DNA of 64,000 bases. Origin: an uncultured Litoreibacter sp. Its GTDB lineage: Bacteria; Pseudomonadota; Alphaproteobacteria; Rhodobacterales; Rhodobacteraceae. The stretch spans positions 1,302,001 to 1,366,000 of the forward strand of contig CANLUY010000002.1 in NCBI GenBank assembly GCA_947494435.1, written 5' to 3'. Shown one piece after another: positions 46,397 to 55,728 of the stretch. The position numbers and the translations under genes were made by a program. Position 1 is the stretch's first letter, and each line of letters begins with the position of its first letter. The notes beneath the pieces are model-generated. The model ran no database searches, had not been told where the DNA came from, and saw only the letters and a list, made by a program, of their open reading frames with translations.

Positions 46397-46621
46397 GCGC
46401 GATTGCTCCTGCAAATCTGTGTTGTCGCCGAACAAACCCTGTCCCCCACAAAGATGCAAGTCAGGGCTGCTGTGCTACAATGCACATTCGAATAGTGACA
46501 ACTCAGGTTTACACTTACATGTAATAAGTTACTGACATTATTGATATTTTTTCACTTAAGCAACAACCCCGCGCCACAGTTCAAACACAAAAATCCATAT
46601 CTTTTGCATTTGAGTCAAATT

Positions 46622-46640
46622 GTCCCGAGTCCACCGGGAC
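46622..46640 (+). other. 5' leader hairpin before the first PilJ-like gene
   Basis: GTCCCG and CGGGAC pair around a seven-base loop, 22 bases before the ATG at 46663 and just before the AGAGG ribosome site. It could stabilise or control the leader mRNA. No equivalent hairpin was noticed before the second PilJ-like gene. Confidence 0.4.
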
Positions 46641-46662
46641 CTGTTTAATAAGAGGTAATGGA

Positions 46663-47619
46663 ATGAAGACGCTTACTTTGAGTGCTGTCGCACTCGCACT
46701 TACACTACCAACTTATTCCGCTATTGCGGGAAATACCGACGCCAAAGTCGTTGAGGTTCTGGCAGTTGAAGATATCGGCGCAGCGGAACGCGTCGAAGCT
46801 GCGGCCTTGCTGCGTGTTTTGTCACAGGAAACGGCCTCCGCCGCTTGTCATATGGCACATGATATCAACCCTGAGGAGTCACGCTCTCTGATGGTTGAAG
46901 CCAAAGGCAAGTTCGATTTGTACCTTGATGCCCTTCAATATGGCAATCCGACGATGAACATCATCGGTAAAGAGCAAAACCGGAAAACCATTCTGCAGAT
47001 CGAAAATTTGCGGGAAGCATGGGCACCTGTCGTGAAGGCCGCCGCGACGTTGATAGATGACCCCAAGAATGAAGCTGCTCTGAAACTGATCAAGGCGGAG
47101 AACGAGAGCGTGCTTGAGGATGCATCGCGTCTGACGACGAAGATTGCGGGTGAATACTCTAACCCGGCGGAGTTGATGCAAGCGGATGTCATGCTTCTGG
47201 ATTTCACAGCACGCCAAGCCATGCTGACGCAAAAGATGGCCAAGATCGCGTGCGAGATTTGGGTGGGTAACCGCGACGCGGACCGCATTGAACTGCTGCA
47301 ATCCACGATGCAAATCTATGACCTGACCCTCGGCGCGCTGCTCAATGGTATGCCAGCGGCAGGGATCCAGCCTGCGCCAACCCCTGAAATTGCATCTCGC
47401 TTGGAGAAAGCGACGCAGGACTGGAAAGTCATTGAGTCCGAACTCGAATTTGTTCTGGCGAACGAGGTCGTTCCAAAGGAAATGAAAGAAACGCTGTATC
47501 ACGACCTGAACGTCGCGATGTATGACATGGAAAAGATTGAGCACATGTATGTCGTCTTTGCCAAGCACATCACTGACGATGATGACGTCGACGGCGCCAA
47601 AAATGCTTTGATTGACTGA
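46663..47619 (+). CDS. exported PilJ/NarX-sensor-like protein, copy 1
   Basis: A 318-residue protein with a signal peptide (ending near YSAIAG) and no membrane anchor after it. The mature part contains two related helical repeats resembling the type IV pili methyl-accepting transducer N-terminal (PilJ) domain: VEAAALLRVLSQETASAAC with DALQYGNP, and ARQAMLTQKMAKIACEIW with GALLNGMP. The cysteines occupy the same place in each repeat. In known proteins this domain is the ligand sensor of PilJ or NarX; here it is free. Paralogue follows at 47841. Confidence 0.75.
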   Translation: MKTLTLSAVALALTLPTYSAIAGNTDAKVVEVLAVEDIGAAERVEAAALLRVLSQETASAACHMAHDINPEESRSLMVEAKGKFDLYLDALQYGNPTMNIIGKEQNRKTILQIENLREAWAPVVKAAATLIDDPKNEAALKLIKAENESVLEDASRLTTKIAGEYSNPAELMQADVMLLDFTARQAMLTQKMAKIACEIWVGNRDADRIELLQSTMQIYDLTLGALLNGMPAAGIQPAPTPEIASRLEKATQDWKVIESELEFVLANEVVPKEMKETLYHDLNVAMYDMEKIEHMYVVFAKHITDDDDVDGAKNALID

Positions 47620-47647
47620 GCGACGTCCCGGCCGAAAGTTAGATAAG

Positions 47648-47681
47648 AAGCCCCTCAAGCACGCATGCTTGGGGGGCTTTT
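47648..47681 (+). terminator. intrinsic terminator after PilJ-like copy 1
   Basis: A long GC-rich stem (AAGCCCC-TCAAGC pairing with GCTTGG-GGGGCTT, loop ACGCAT) is followed by TTTT. The second copy is therefore likely to have its own promoter. Confidence 0.75.
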
Positions 47682-47840
47682 GTCATCTTTGATGCCAGAA
47701 ACAGGGCGTTGAGGCTTTTGCAAATTGTCGAAAATCTTCCCAACCAGCGCCACATCGCGACCACAAAACACCTCCAAACCCGCGCTCACTTAACCAGTGT
47801 TTTCTAATTAGTCCCCCAAAAAACACAGGAGAAGTGATTT

Positions 47841-48749
47841 ATGAAAATACACCTATATGCTGCCACCGCTCTCGCGTGTGGCATCGCTGCCAGTGCATCC
47901 TTTGCGGATGCGTCACATCAATATGTTAATCAACAAAGTGCACCTGAACGGATCGACGCGGCTGCTTTGCTCGGTACGCTGTCACAACAGGCTGCAAACT
48001 CTGCTTGCCATATGACACATGGGATCAACCCAGACGGCTCCAAGGAAATGATGGAGCAGGCAAAGGGGCAGTTCGCCCTGATCCTCGATGCGCTGCATTA
48101 CGGCAACCCAGAGCTCAATATCATCGGAGCGGAAAGCCGTAAGAAGACGATTACCAAGATTGAAGCCTTGCGCGATCAGTGGGCGCCTATGCAGGAAGCA
48201 ACCGTCACCTTGGCTGAGGAACCCACGAACCCTGACGCCCTGCATGTCATCAAGACAGAAAACGAAGCAATCCTGGCATCCGCGTCTGCCCTGACTGCAG
48301 AATTGTCCGGACAATATGCAAACCCCGCAGAGCTTGTTCAGGCCAATGCAATCGTCATTGATTTTGTCAGCCGCCAAGAGATGCTGACCCAAAAGCTAGC
48401 CAAAGCGTCTTGTGAAATCTGGGCAGGCAATGGCGACGCGGACCGCACGGCCGTCCTGACCAAGTCGATGCAGATTTATGGCCTCACCCTGCGGGCTTTG
48501 CTCGATGGTATGCCCGCTGCAGGTATCCGGCCTGCGCCAACAGATGAAATTCGCGTGGCGCTCACGCAAGCCACCAAATCGTGGGTGGAGATTGAGGGCG
48601 TCCTGAATGAAGTTATCGAAAAACAAGATGTCTCTGACGACGTCAAACTGAAAATCTATGATGATTTGAATGAAGCCATGGAGAGTATGGCGAAAATCAA
48701 ACATCTCTATATTCAGAATTCAAAACATGATGGCGAAGGCAACGCGTAA
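47841..48749 (+). CDS. exported PilJ/NarX-sensor-like protein, copy 2
   Basis: A 302-residue paralogue of the 46663 gene, aligned along its whole length with the same two repeats (AALLGTLSQQAANSACHMTHGIN; then RQEMLTQKLAKASCEIWAGN, each read in part) and the same cysteine positions. A signal peptide ends near ASASFA. There is no kinase, MCP or membrane domain. A tandem duplication is the simplest origin. Function unknown; binding of a small ligand in the periplasm is a guess from the domain. Confidence 0.75.
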   Translation: MKIHLYAATALACGIAASASFADASHQYVNQQSAPERIDAAALLGTLSQQAANSACHMTHGINPDGSKEMMEQAKGQFALILDALHYGNPELNIIGAESRKKTITKIEALRDQWAPMQEATVTLAEEPTNPDALHVIKTENEAILASASALTAELSGQYANPAELVQANAIVIDFVSRQEMLTQKLAKASCEIWAGNGDADRTAVLTKSMQIYGLTLRALLDGMPAAGIRPAPTDEIRVALTQATKSWVEIEGVLNEVIEKQDVSDDVKLKIYDDLNEAMESMAKIKHLYIQNSKHDGEGNA

Positions 48750-48778
48750 ACCAAACCTTTCCACGTTCTGACAAGCAG

Positions 48779-48822
48779 CAGCGCGCTTGAGATTATCCGT
48801 CTCGGCGCGCTGTTTCTTTTTT
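48779..48822 (+). terminator. intrinsic terminator after PilJ-like copy 2
   Basis: CAGCGCGC pairs with GCGCGCTG, extended by GAGA/TCTC across a one-base bulge, and is followed by TTTCTTTTTT. A strong rho-independent terminator. Confidence 0.8.
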
Positions 48823-49040
48823 GCGGGTGAATATGGGAGCGTTGATCCAAGTGGATCAGCCTGATGTCACCGAAACAGCAAAGATAGACCAAGATTGTTT
48901 TTGATACTTTCCGTTTAACAACAGCTCGCTAGACGGAACTCCCAAGAAAATATGGAACGAAAATTGCTTGCGTTGGGTTGTATCGGTGAAAGCAGGCGCA
49001 CTCGGCGTTCTGCAACGTACTAACTGAACAGGAGTTTGTA

Positions 49041-49340
49041 ATGAACACCCGTACTATCGCTGCCGCAATCGCACTGACCGCCGCTGCCCCAGCTGTCGCT
49101 GACGTGACAACTGCCGAAGAGTTCTTCGCATTGAGCGAAGATTCCGCAGCTGAGCGCATCGTGCGCGAGACATCAGAGGGCAACCTCACACAAGCAGAAG
49201 TGAAGTTTGCTTTGTCCGAAATGTCGGCAGCCGAACGTAAGGTTTTCTTTGAAGGTGATGAGAAAACCCGCCTTGAAATGCTGCGCGTCGAGCGCAAGCT
49301 GGACGAAAGCGACAGCCCTGCTGAAATGGCAGACAGCTAA
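49041..49340 (+). CDS. small exported acidic protein, unknown function
   Basis: A 99-residue protein with a signal peptide (TIAAAIALTAAAPAVA) and an acidic helical mature part. Two similar segments (EEFFALSEDSAAERIVRE and VKFALSEMSAAERKVFFE) suggest a short internal repeat around ALSExSAAER. No cysteine. It is preceded by about 290 bases without a gene. I recognise no family. Confidence 0.7.
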   Translation: MNTRTIAAAIALTAAAPAVADVTTAEEFFALSEDSAAERIVRETSEGNLTQAEVKFALSEMSAAERKVFFEGDEKTRLEMLRVERKLDESDSPAEMADS

Positions 49341-49386
49341 ATTCTCTGGGGGTGGGGTAGCGCACGGCGCACGCCCCGTCTGAAAG

Positions 49387-49422
49387 AAAACACCCGCTTC
49401 GTTATGAAGCGGGTGTTTTTTT
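49387..49422. terminator. bidirectional terminator between the small exported gene and pntB
   Basis: A perfect 14-bp stem (AAAACACCCGCTTC / GAAGCGGGTGTTTT) with a GTTAT loop is flanked by A on the left and T on the right, so it works on both strands for the two convergent genes. Confidence 0.9.
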
Positions 49423-49440
49423 GTTCTATCTTCTACCGTA

Positions 49441-50874
49441 TCAGTCGATTTTCGGAAGCAACTCGTCCAAGGACGCTTTCGCATCCCCGTAGAACATCCG
49501 CGTGTTGTCTTTGAAGAACAACGGGTTCTCAATGCCCGAATAGCCCGTGCCTTGGCCACGTTTTGATACGAACACCTGCTTGGCCTTCCAGCATTCCAAA
49601 ACCGGCATACCCGCGATGGGGCTGTTCGGATCGTCTTGCGCAGCGGGGTTCACGATATCGTTGGAGCCGATGACGATGGCAACATCCGTATCTGGGAAAT
49701 CGTCATTGATCTCATCCATCTCCATCACGATGTCGTAGGGCACCTTGGCTTCCGCCAAGAGCACGTTCATGTGGCCCGGCAAGCGGCCCGCAACAGGGTG
49801 GATGGCAAAGCGGACTTCCTTGCCTTTGGAGCGCAATTTGCGGACCAGTTCGGCCACAGCCGTTTGCGCCTGTGCGACGGCCATGCCGTAACCCGGGATG
49901 ATGATAATGCTATCTGCATCGTTCAACGCCGTGGCGACGCCGTCGGAATCGATGGCGATCTGCTCGCCTTCGACAGCCATCTGTTCACCCGCCGGGCCAC
50001 CAAAGCCACCCAAGATCACGGACACGAAGGACCGGTTCATCGCCTTACACATGATGTAGCTGAGGATTGCACCGGAAGAGCCGACAAGCGCACCGACCAC
50101 GATCAGCAAGTCGTTCCCGAGCGAAAAGCCAATGGCAGCTGCGGCCCAGCCGGAGTAGCTGTTGAGCATGGAGACCACGACCGGCATATCCGCGCCGCCG
50201 ATGCCCATGATCAGGTGATAGCCGATGAACAATGCGGCCAGTGTCATCACGAAAAGCGGGAAGAAGCCGCCCGTGTTGAAATACCAGATCAGGCAGATCA
50301 ACGACAATGCAGCTGCGCCCGCGTTCAGAAGATGACCACCGGGCAGCTTTTCAGCAGCCGAGGTGACTTTGCCAGCGAGCTTGCCGTAGGCGATGACGGA
50401 GCCCGTGAAGGTGATCGCACCGATGAAGATACCGAGGAACAGCTCGACGCGCAGGATCGCGATCTCAACGCCCGTTTTCTTGGCCAGAAGGGCCGCGAAT
50501 GTGCCGAGGTCTTTGGTTTCATCACCGTTCATCCCCGCGACGCGGTTCAGTTCGAAATGCGCGATGAAGCCCACGATCACAGCTGCCAGCCCCACGAGGG
50601 AGTGCATGGCCGCAACGAGTTCGGGCATCTGTGTCATCTGTACTTTGGTCGCCAATTGGAAACCGATGACGCCGCCCATACCGATCAGGATCAACGAGAG
50701 AAGCCAATAGCCAGAGCCTGGCCCGATGATTGTTGCAGCGACGGCCAAAGCCATCCCCACGATGCCATACCACACGGCGCGTTTCGCGCTTTCTTGTCCA
50801 GACAGTCCGCCAAGCGACAGGATGAAGAGGACGGCCGCGACGACGTAAGCCGCTGTTGTAAAACCTAATTCCAT
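49441..50874 (-). CDS. pntB: NAD(P) transhydrogenase subunit beta
   Basis: A 477-residue membrane protein. About nine helices make up the proton channel. The C-terminal NADP(H)-binding domain has [16 protein letters not shown] and [15 protein letters not shown]. With PntA it uses the proton gradient to drive hydride transfer from NADH to NADP+. It follows pntA by 12 bases. Confidence 0.97.
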   Translation of the reverse strand: MELGFTTAAYVVAAVLFILSLGGLSGQESAKRAVWYGIVGMALAVAATIIGPGSGYWLLSLILIGMGGVIGFQLATKVQMTQMPELVAAMHSLVGLAAVIVGFIAHFELNRVAGMNGDETKDLGTFAALLAKKTGVEIAILRVELFLGIFIGAITFTGSVIAYGKLAGKVTSAAEKLPGGHLLNAGAAALSLICLIWYFNTGGFFPLFVMTLAALFIGYHLIMGIGGADMPVVVSMLNSYSGWAAAAIGFSLGNDLLIVVGALVGSSGAILSYIMCKAMNRSFVSVILGGFGGPAGEQMAVEGEQIAIDSDGVATALNDADSIIIIPGYGMAVAQAQTAVAELVRKLRSKGKEVRFAIHPVAGRLPGHMNVLLAEAKVPYDIVMEMDEINDDFPDTDVAIVIGSNDIVNPAAQDDPNSPIAGMPVLECWKAKQVFVSKRGQGTGYSGIENPLFFKDNTRMFYGDAKASLDELLPKID

Positions 50875-50886
50875 TTGCCCTACCCC

Positions 50887-52461
50887 TTAAGATTTCTGGA
50901 ACATGGCGAGCATGCGCCGTGTCACGAGGAAGCCGCCGAAGATGTTGATCCCGGTCATGAAGACTGCTGCCGCTGCAAGTAGCGTAATCAAAACGGAGCC
51001 TGATCCGATTTGGATCAAGGCACCCAGAATGATGATCGAGGAGATCGCGTTCGTTACCGCCATAAGTGGCGTGTGCAACGAATGCGCGACGTTCCAGATC
51101 ACTTGGAAGCCCACGAAGACCGACAACACAAACACGATGAAGTGCTGCATGAAGCTGGCCGGCGCCACGAGGCCGACGGCCAGAAGCAGGGCTGCGCCAA
51201 CTGCGATCAATGTGACTTGCGTCTTGGTTTCTTGCTTGAACGCGGCCAATTCGTTGGCGCTTTTTTCCTCTGCAGTCAGCTCCTTCGGTTTTTCCTTGGG
51301 AGGTTGCGCCGCAATCGCTGCCACTTTCGGTGGCGGGGGCGGCCATGTGATTTCCTTGCCATGCGCAACGGTTGCGCCACGGATTACATCGTCTTCCATA
51401 TTATGCACGATGACGCCGTCTTTCTCAGGCGTCAGGTCGGCAATCATGTGGCGGATGTTGTTGGAATAGAGGCTGGACGCCTGCGCGCCCATGCGGCTTG
51501 GGAAGTCGGTGTAGCCGATGATGGTCACGCCGTTTTCGGTCACGATCTTCTCGTCCATGACGGTCTGTTTGCAGTTCCCGCCCTTCTCTGCCGCAAGGTC
51601 GACGATGACAGAACCGGGCTTCATCGCTGCAACCATGTCTTCGGTCCACAGCTCTGGCGCTTCGCGGTTCGGGATCAGCGCCGTCGTGATGACGATGTCG
51701 ACCTCCGGGGCCAGCTCGCGAAACTTTGCCAGCTGCGCTTCGCGGAATTCGGGGCTGGAGACGGCTGCATAGCCACCCGTTGCCGCGCCGTCTTGGGCTT
51801 CTTCTTCAAAGTCGAGGAAGACAAACTCGGCGCCCATGGACTCGACCTGCTCCGCCACTTCAGGGCGCACGTCAAAAGCGTAAGTGATCGCGCCAAGAGA
51901 CGTTGCCGTGCCGATCGCGGCCAAACCGGCCACGCCAGCGCCGACGACCAGAACCTTCGCGGGCGGTACTTTACCGGCAGCAGTCACCTGCCCTGTAAAA
52001 AAGCGGCCAAAGTTGTTACCGGCCTCAATAACCGCGCGGTAGCCAGCGATATTCGCCATAGAAGACAGCGCGTCCATCTTCTGCGCGCGGCTGATGCGGG
52101 GCACCATTTCCATCGCGATAACGGTTGCGCCAGCATTCGCGGCGGCTTTCATACCAGCCTCGTTCGCAGACGGGTTGAAGAAGGAGATCAGCGTTTGCGC
52201 CGCCCGCATCTTCTTTTGCTCAGCCGTGGTGGGCTGGCGAACTTTGACGACAATATCCGCGTCTTTCCAAAGTGCCGCTGCGGTTTTGACAACCGTCACG
52301 CCAGCTTCTTTATACGCCGCGTCCGAGAACCCAGCAGCCGCACCGGCTTTGGATTCGATCAAGCAGTCATGTCCAAGTTTTTGTAGCTGCAACGCGCTTT
52401 CTGGCGTCATCGCAACCCTGTTCTCACCGGCAAATGTTTCTTTAAGTGCCCCGATTTTCAT
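50887..52461 (-). CDS. pntA: NAD(P) transhydrogenase subunit alpha
   Basis: A 524-residue protein with the N-terminal NAD(H)-binding domain (VLVVGAGVAGLAAIGTATSL, RMGAQASSLYSNNIRHM) and C-terminal membrane helices (about 420-520). This is the two-subunit form in which the alpha chain is not split. A Pro-rich linker (ITWPPPPPKVAAIAAQPPKEK, in part) joins the halves. First gene of the pnt operon, divergent from an SDR gene across 192 bases. Confidence 0.97.
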   Translation of the reverse strand: MKIGALKETFAGENRVAMTPESALQLQKLGHDCLIESKAGAAAGFSDAAYKEAGVTVVKTAAALWKDADIVVKVRQPTTAEQKKMRAAQTLISFFNPSANEAGMKAAANAGATVIAMEMVPRISRAQKMDALSSMANIAGYRAVIEAGNNFGRFFTGQVTAAGKVPPAKVLVVGAGVAGLAAIGTATSLGAITYAFDVRPEVAEQVESMGAEFVFLDFEEEAQDGAATGGYAAVSSPEFREAQLAKFRELAPEVDIVITTALIPNREAPELWTEDMVAAMKPGSVIVDLAAEKGGNCKQTVMDEKIVTENGVTIIGYTDFPSRMGAQASSLYSNNIRHMIADLTPEKDGVIVHNMEDDVIRGATVAHGKEITWPPPPPKVAAIAAQPPKEKPKELTAEEKSANELAAFKQETKTQVTLIAVGAALLLAVGLVAPASFMQHFIVFVLSVFVGFQVIWNVAHSLHTPLMAVTNAISSIIILGALIQIGSGSVLITLLAAAAVFMTGINIFGGFLVTRRMLAMFQKS

Positions 52462-52653
52462 GTGGCCCTCCTTTTGTGGCTCAAATGAAATATTTCTCGC
52501 AGAACCCTGCTCTTATCCTCGGATGCCGGAAACGTAAAGCCGGTGAATGGGCTGCGAAACAAAATGTCGCAAGGGTCGAGGTCGCTGCAATTATATGTCG
52601 CGCTGGTGTTAGACGTGAACTGAGCTAATCTGATGTAAAATCAGGAGGTTCTC

Positions 52654-53409
52654 ATGTCACTTTCAGGCAAACACGCGTATATCACTGGCGGTGGGACAGG
52701 CATCGGTTTGGCCATCGCGCAAGCCCTCGCAGCACAAGGCGCTGCAGTCACGATCACAGGGCGCCGGATTGAGGTGTTGGAGGAGGCCGCAGCTGGATTT
52801 GACGGACTTGCTCTGGCCTTGGACGTGACGGATCCCGAAGCCACGCAATCCGTGGTCGCAGCTGCCATTGATCAAAATGGTCCCGTACAGATTTGCGTGC
52901 CCAATGCTGGCATTGCCGAGGGGAAATCCATCTCGAAGATGGATTTGGCTTTCTGGCGACGGACGATGGCCACGAATCTGGACGGGGCGATGCTAACGAT
53001 CCAAGCCTGCCTTCCCTCTATGCTGACCACGGATTGGGGCCGTGTGATCGCCGTGTCGTCCATCGCGGGGGTGCGCGGACTGCGCGGCGCGCCTGCCTAT
53101 TCGGCGTCGAAACATGGGCTCATCGGCCTGATCCGCGGCCTTAGCGAGGACTATATGGGAGGGCCGTATACATTCAATGCGCTTTGTCCCGGCTATGTCG
53201 ACACGCCAATTGTCACGCGTGGCACAGTGGATATCGCGGCGCGGGCGGGGATTACGGAAGAAGAAGCATTGGGCACCATGGTCAGATCAAACCGGCACAA
53301 ACGGTTGATTGAAGCCTCTGAGATTGGCGAAGCTGCGGTGTGGCTCTGTGGGGGCGGGTCTGGCAGCATCAACGGGCAAACCATTGAAATTGCTGGAGGG
53401 CAGGTTTGA
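52654..53409 (+). CDS. short-chain dehydrogenase/reductase
   Basis: A 251-residue classical SDR. The cofactor loop is TGGGTGIGLA, NAG occurs in PNAGIAEG, and the catalytic Ser/Tyr/Lys lie in VSSIAGVRG and YSASKHG. It resembles 3-hydroxyacyl or 3-hydroxybutyrate dehydrogenases, but the substrate is uncertain. A perfect AGGAGG ribosome site lies five bases before the ATG. Single-gene unit, convergent with the flavodoxin-like gene. Confidence 0.92.
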   Translation: MSLSGKHAYITGGGTGIGLAIAQALAAQGAAVTITGRRIEVLEEAAAGFDGLALALDVTDPEATQSVVAAAIDQNGPVQICVPNAGIAEGKSISKMDLAFWRRTMATNLDGAMLTIQACLPSMLTTDWGRVIAVSSIAGVRGLRGAPAYSASKHGLIGLIRGLSEDYMGGPYTFNALCPGYVDTPIVTRGTVDIAARAGITEEEALGTMVRSNRHKRLIEASEIGEAAVWLCGGGSGSINGQTIEIAGGQV

Positions 53410-53418
53410 ATGGCCGGC

Positions 53419-53961
53419 CTAACTTACGAACCTCTTGGTGAGTGTTAACACCCGTGCGCCGTAGTCTTTTGCACTTTGCAAATCGCCCTCGGGCATACCG
53501 TCCCGACCAGCAATTGCCATAACGCCGCCATTGCCACCAGACCAATTGGTGGCCGTCTGAGGATTGCTGCGACTGGGTGGAGAGCTCTGACCAAGCGAAA
53601 TCCAGATCATCCCATGCTGATTGGCGAGCGTGATGAAATACGACATGCATTCACCCTTATCGCCATTGGTCGAGCCTGAGGTCGTGAACCCGCCCGCCAG
53701 CTTGTCTTGCCAGTCACGGTTATACCACCGCTCCCCCGTCGCATCGGCGAAACGCTTAAACTGCCAAGCTGGTCCGCCCATATACGTCGGACTGCCGAAC
53801 AAGATGGCATCTGCCGCATCAAGAGCATCCCACATCTTGTCTTTGACGGTCCCGTCATGCGGCAATTCCCAAATGCGGGCACCACACTCAGCGGCAATGA
53901 GCTTTGCCAGCTCTGTCGTGTTTCCTGTTCCGGAATAGCTGACAATCTCGATCTTCGGCAT
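53419..53961 (-). CDS. flavodoxin-fold NAD(P)H:quinone reductase-like protein
   Basis: A 180-residue FMN-binding protein. SYSGTGNTTELAKL is the phosphate-binding loop, and FGSPTYMGGPAWQFKRF plus TTSGSTNGDKGEC contact the flavin as in WrbA-like proteins. It may reduce quinones by two electrons. The gene is 51 bases downstream of hpd on the same strand and may be transcribed with it. Confidence 0.88.
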   Translation of the reverse strand: MPKIEIVSYSGTGNTTELAKLIAAECGARIWELPHDGTVKDKMWDALDAADAILFGSPTYMGGPAWQFKRFADATGERWYNRDWQDKLAGGFTTSGSTNGDKGECMSYFITLANQHGMIWISLGQSSPPSRSNPQTATNWSGGNGGVMAIAGRDGMPEGDLQSAKDYGARVLTLTKRFVS

Positions 53962-54012
53962 AGCGGCTCCTTATTTAGCCCAGCAAACAAGGAGCGACGC
54001 AGGAGTTCAACC

Positions 54013-55107
54013 TTATTCGGCCGCCAGAACTCCACGATCAATCTGATCTTGCTCAATGGCCTCGAACAGCGCTTTGAAATTGCCCTCGCCAAACCCATCA
54101 TCGCCTTTGCGCTGGATAAATTCGAAGAAGATCGGGCCGATCACTGTTTTTGAGAATATTTGAAGAAGGATCCGCGTCTCTCCGCCAGCGAGGACACCTT
54201 CGCCATCAATCAGGATTCCGTGTTTCTGCATTTTTTCAATGGGTTCTTCGTGACCTCTCACACGGGATTTGGACAGTGGGTAATAGGTATCGGGCGGAGC
54301 GGGCATGAACTTCACACCGCGTGCTGCGATTTCATCTGTGGCGGCATAGATGTCTTTTGCGCCCACGGCGATATGCTGGATGCCTTCGCCATTGTAGCGC
54401 TTGAGATATTCGACGATCTGACCAGTCTCGCCACGATCTTCGTTGATCGGGATACGGATACGCCCGCAGGGCGATGTCAATGCGCGGCTCATTAGGCCGG
54501 AATGCTTGCCTTGGATATCAAAGAAGCGGATTTCCTTGAAGTTGAACAGATCGCCATAGAATTTGAACCAGACGTCCATGTTCCCTTTGTGGACGTTGTG
54601 GGTCAGGTGATCGAGGTAGTGAAAGCCCACGCCTTCGGGATGGGTTTTGCTGATCCAATCAAATTCCGCGTTGTAAGGGTTGGTTTCATAATACTTATCC
54701 ACCAAGTAAATCAGAGAGCCACCGATCCCTTTGATCGCGGGGACATCCATTGTCTTGCCCGGACCATCAAAGGCCGCCGCGCCTTGGGCTACCGCATGTT
54801 TAAACGCCTGATCGGCATCAACGACGCGCCACGCCATTGCGGGCGCACAAGGGCCGTGTTCTTCAACAAACCGCATGGCGTGGCTATCGGGTTCATTGTT
54901 GAGAACGTACGTAATGTCGCCTTGCTGCCAAAGCTCAATCGCTTTGGATTTGTGGTTGGCCGTGTGCGTATAGCCCATCTTGCGAAACGTATCGCGCAGT
55001 GCCTCAGGGTCAGGATGTGCAAACTCCACGAATTCAAACCCATCCGTACCGGCGGGGTTATCATCGGAAATCGTGGCTTTCGGGGCGTCGTGCGGAAAAG
55101 GACCCAA
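54013..55107 (-). CDS. hpd: 4-hydroxyphenylpyruvate dioxygenase (TTG start)
   Basis: A 364-residue non-haem iron dioxygenase that turns 4-hydroxyphenylpyruvate into homogentisate in tyrosine breakdown. Iron-ligand regions are GFHYLDHLTHNV, GIQHIAVGAKD and FFEFIQRKGDDGFGEGNF. The frame is open to 55206, but a TTG at 55107 (LGPFPHDAPK) has an AGGAG site seven bases upstream and gives the family length. The homogentisate genes are not in the window. A divergent Lrp-type regulator lies next to it. Confidence 0.94.
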   Translation of the reverse strand: MGPFPHDAPKATISDDNPAGTDGFEFVEFAHPDPEALRDTFRKMGYTHTANHKSKAIELWQQGDITYVLNNEPDSHAMRFVEEHGPCAPAMAWRVVDADQAFKHAVAQGAAAFDGPGKTMDVPAIKGIGGSLIYLVDKYYETNPYNAEFDWISKTHPEGVGFHYLDHLTHNVHKGNMDVWFKFYGDLFNFKEIRFFDIQGKHSGLMSRALTSPCGRIRIPINEDRGETGQIVEYLKRYNGEGIQHIAVGAKDIYAATDEIAARGVKFMPAPPDTYYPLSKSRVRGHEEPIEKMQKHGILIDGEGVLAGGETRILLQIFSKTVIGPIFFEFIQRKGDDGFGEGNFKALFEAIEQDQIDRGVLAAE

Positions 55108-55177
55108 GGGAATACTCCTGCTGATTGTAACCGGGATGTTCGCTACCGGCACGATACCGCTTTTCTGACGCATTATT

Positions 55178-55227
55178 CGCGCATAGTTCGTGCAATTTGC
55201 CCCCAAGATACATATATTGTGCGCATA
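55178..55227. promoter_or_regulatory. candidate regulator sites between hpd and the Lrp-type gene
   Basis: GCGCATA occurs twice in the same orientation (55179-55185 and 55221-55227), 42 bases apart, about four helical turns. The second copy lies in a partly symmetrical TATATTGTGCGCATATA. Lrp-type proteins often bind such phased degenerate sites between their own gene and the gene they control. Confidence 0.4.
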
Positions 55228-55253
55228 TACCGATATTTACGCAGAGATTTAGC

Positions 55254-55721
55254 ATGAGCCCCTTGGACAAAATTGACCTTCGTTTGATGGATGTGTTGCA
55301 GGTCAATGCGCATATGACGTCTGGCGAACTGGCGGAGGTGCTGAATTTATCTCCGTCTCAAGCTGGTCGCAGAAAGCAACGGCTTGAACAGGAAGGCTTC
55401 ATCACGAATTACGTGGCCCGTCCGGACCCCGGAAAACTGGGCCTTACAGTACAGGCTTTCGTACAAGTGCAAACCGCGACGCATAATCCTGAGACCCATA
55501 AGGCCTTCCTAAGTCTGACGCGGTTACAGCCCGAAATTATCGCGGCTTGGACCCTCACGGGAGAGGCCGACTATTTGTTGCGCGTCGTTTGCAGTGATCT
55601 CAAGGCGTTGAACCGATTGGTGCAAGATATCCTGCTGCCACACCCTGCGGTGGGGCGTGTGCAAAGCCAGATTGTTATGGATCAGATCAAGGCCGACAGC
55701 CCCCTGCCTACAGTCGGCTAG
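55254..55721 (+). CDS. Lrp/AsnC-family transcriptional regulator
   Basis: A 155-residue protein. Residues about 1-60 are a winged helix-turn-helix (DKIDLRLMDVLQVNAHMTSG, LSPSQAGRRKQRLEQEG). Residues 65-150 are the RAM effector domain (VQAFVQVQTATHNPE, AWTLTGEADYLLRVVCSDL). The start at 55254 matches the family. By position it probably controls hpd in response to an aromatic amino acid or its product. Confidence 0.93.
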   Translation: MSPLDKIDLRLMDVLQVNAHMTSGELAEVLNLSPSQAGRRKQRLEQEGFITNYVARPDPGKLGLTVQAFVQVQTATHNPETHKAFLSLTRLQPEIIAAWTLTGEADYLLRVVCSDLKALNRLVQDILLPHPAVGRVQSQIVMDQIKADSPLPTVG

Positions 55722-55728
55722 GACTTCG

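Noticed and set aside
49636-50868. 410-residue plus-strand frame
   Set aside because: Antisense shadow of pntB, with a composition dominated by Asp, His and Arg and no recognisable fold.
51010-52386. 458-residue plus-strand frame
   Set aside because: Antisense shadow of pntA for the same reasons.
54502-55257. 251-residue plus-strand frame
   Set aside because: Antisense to hpd and running through the regulatory spacer; no ribosome site or family features.
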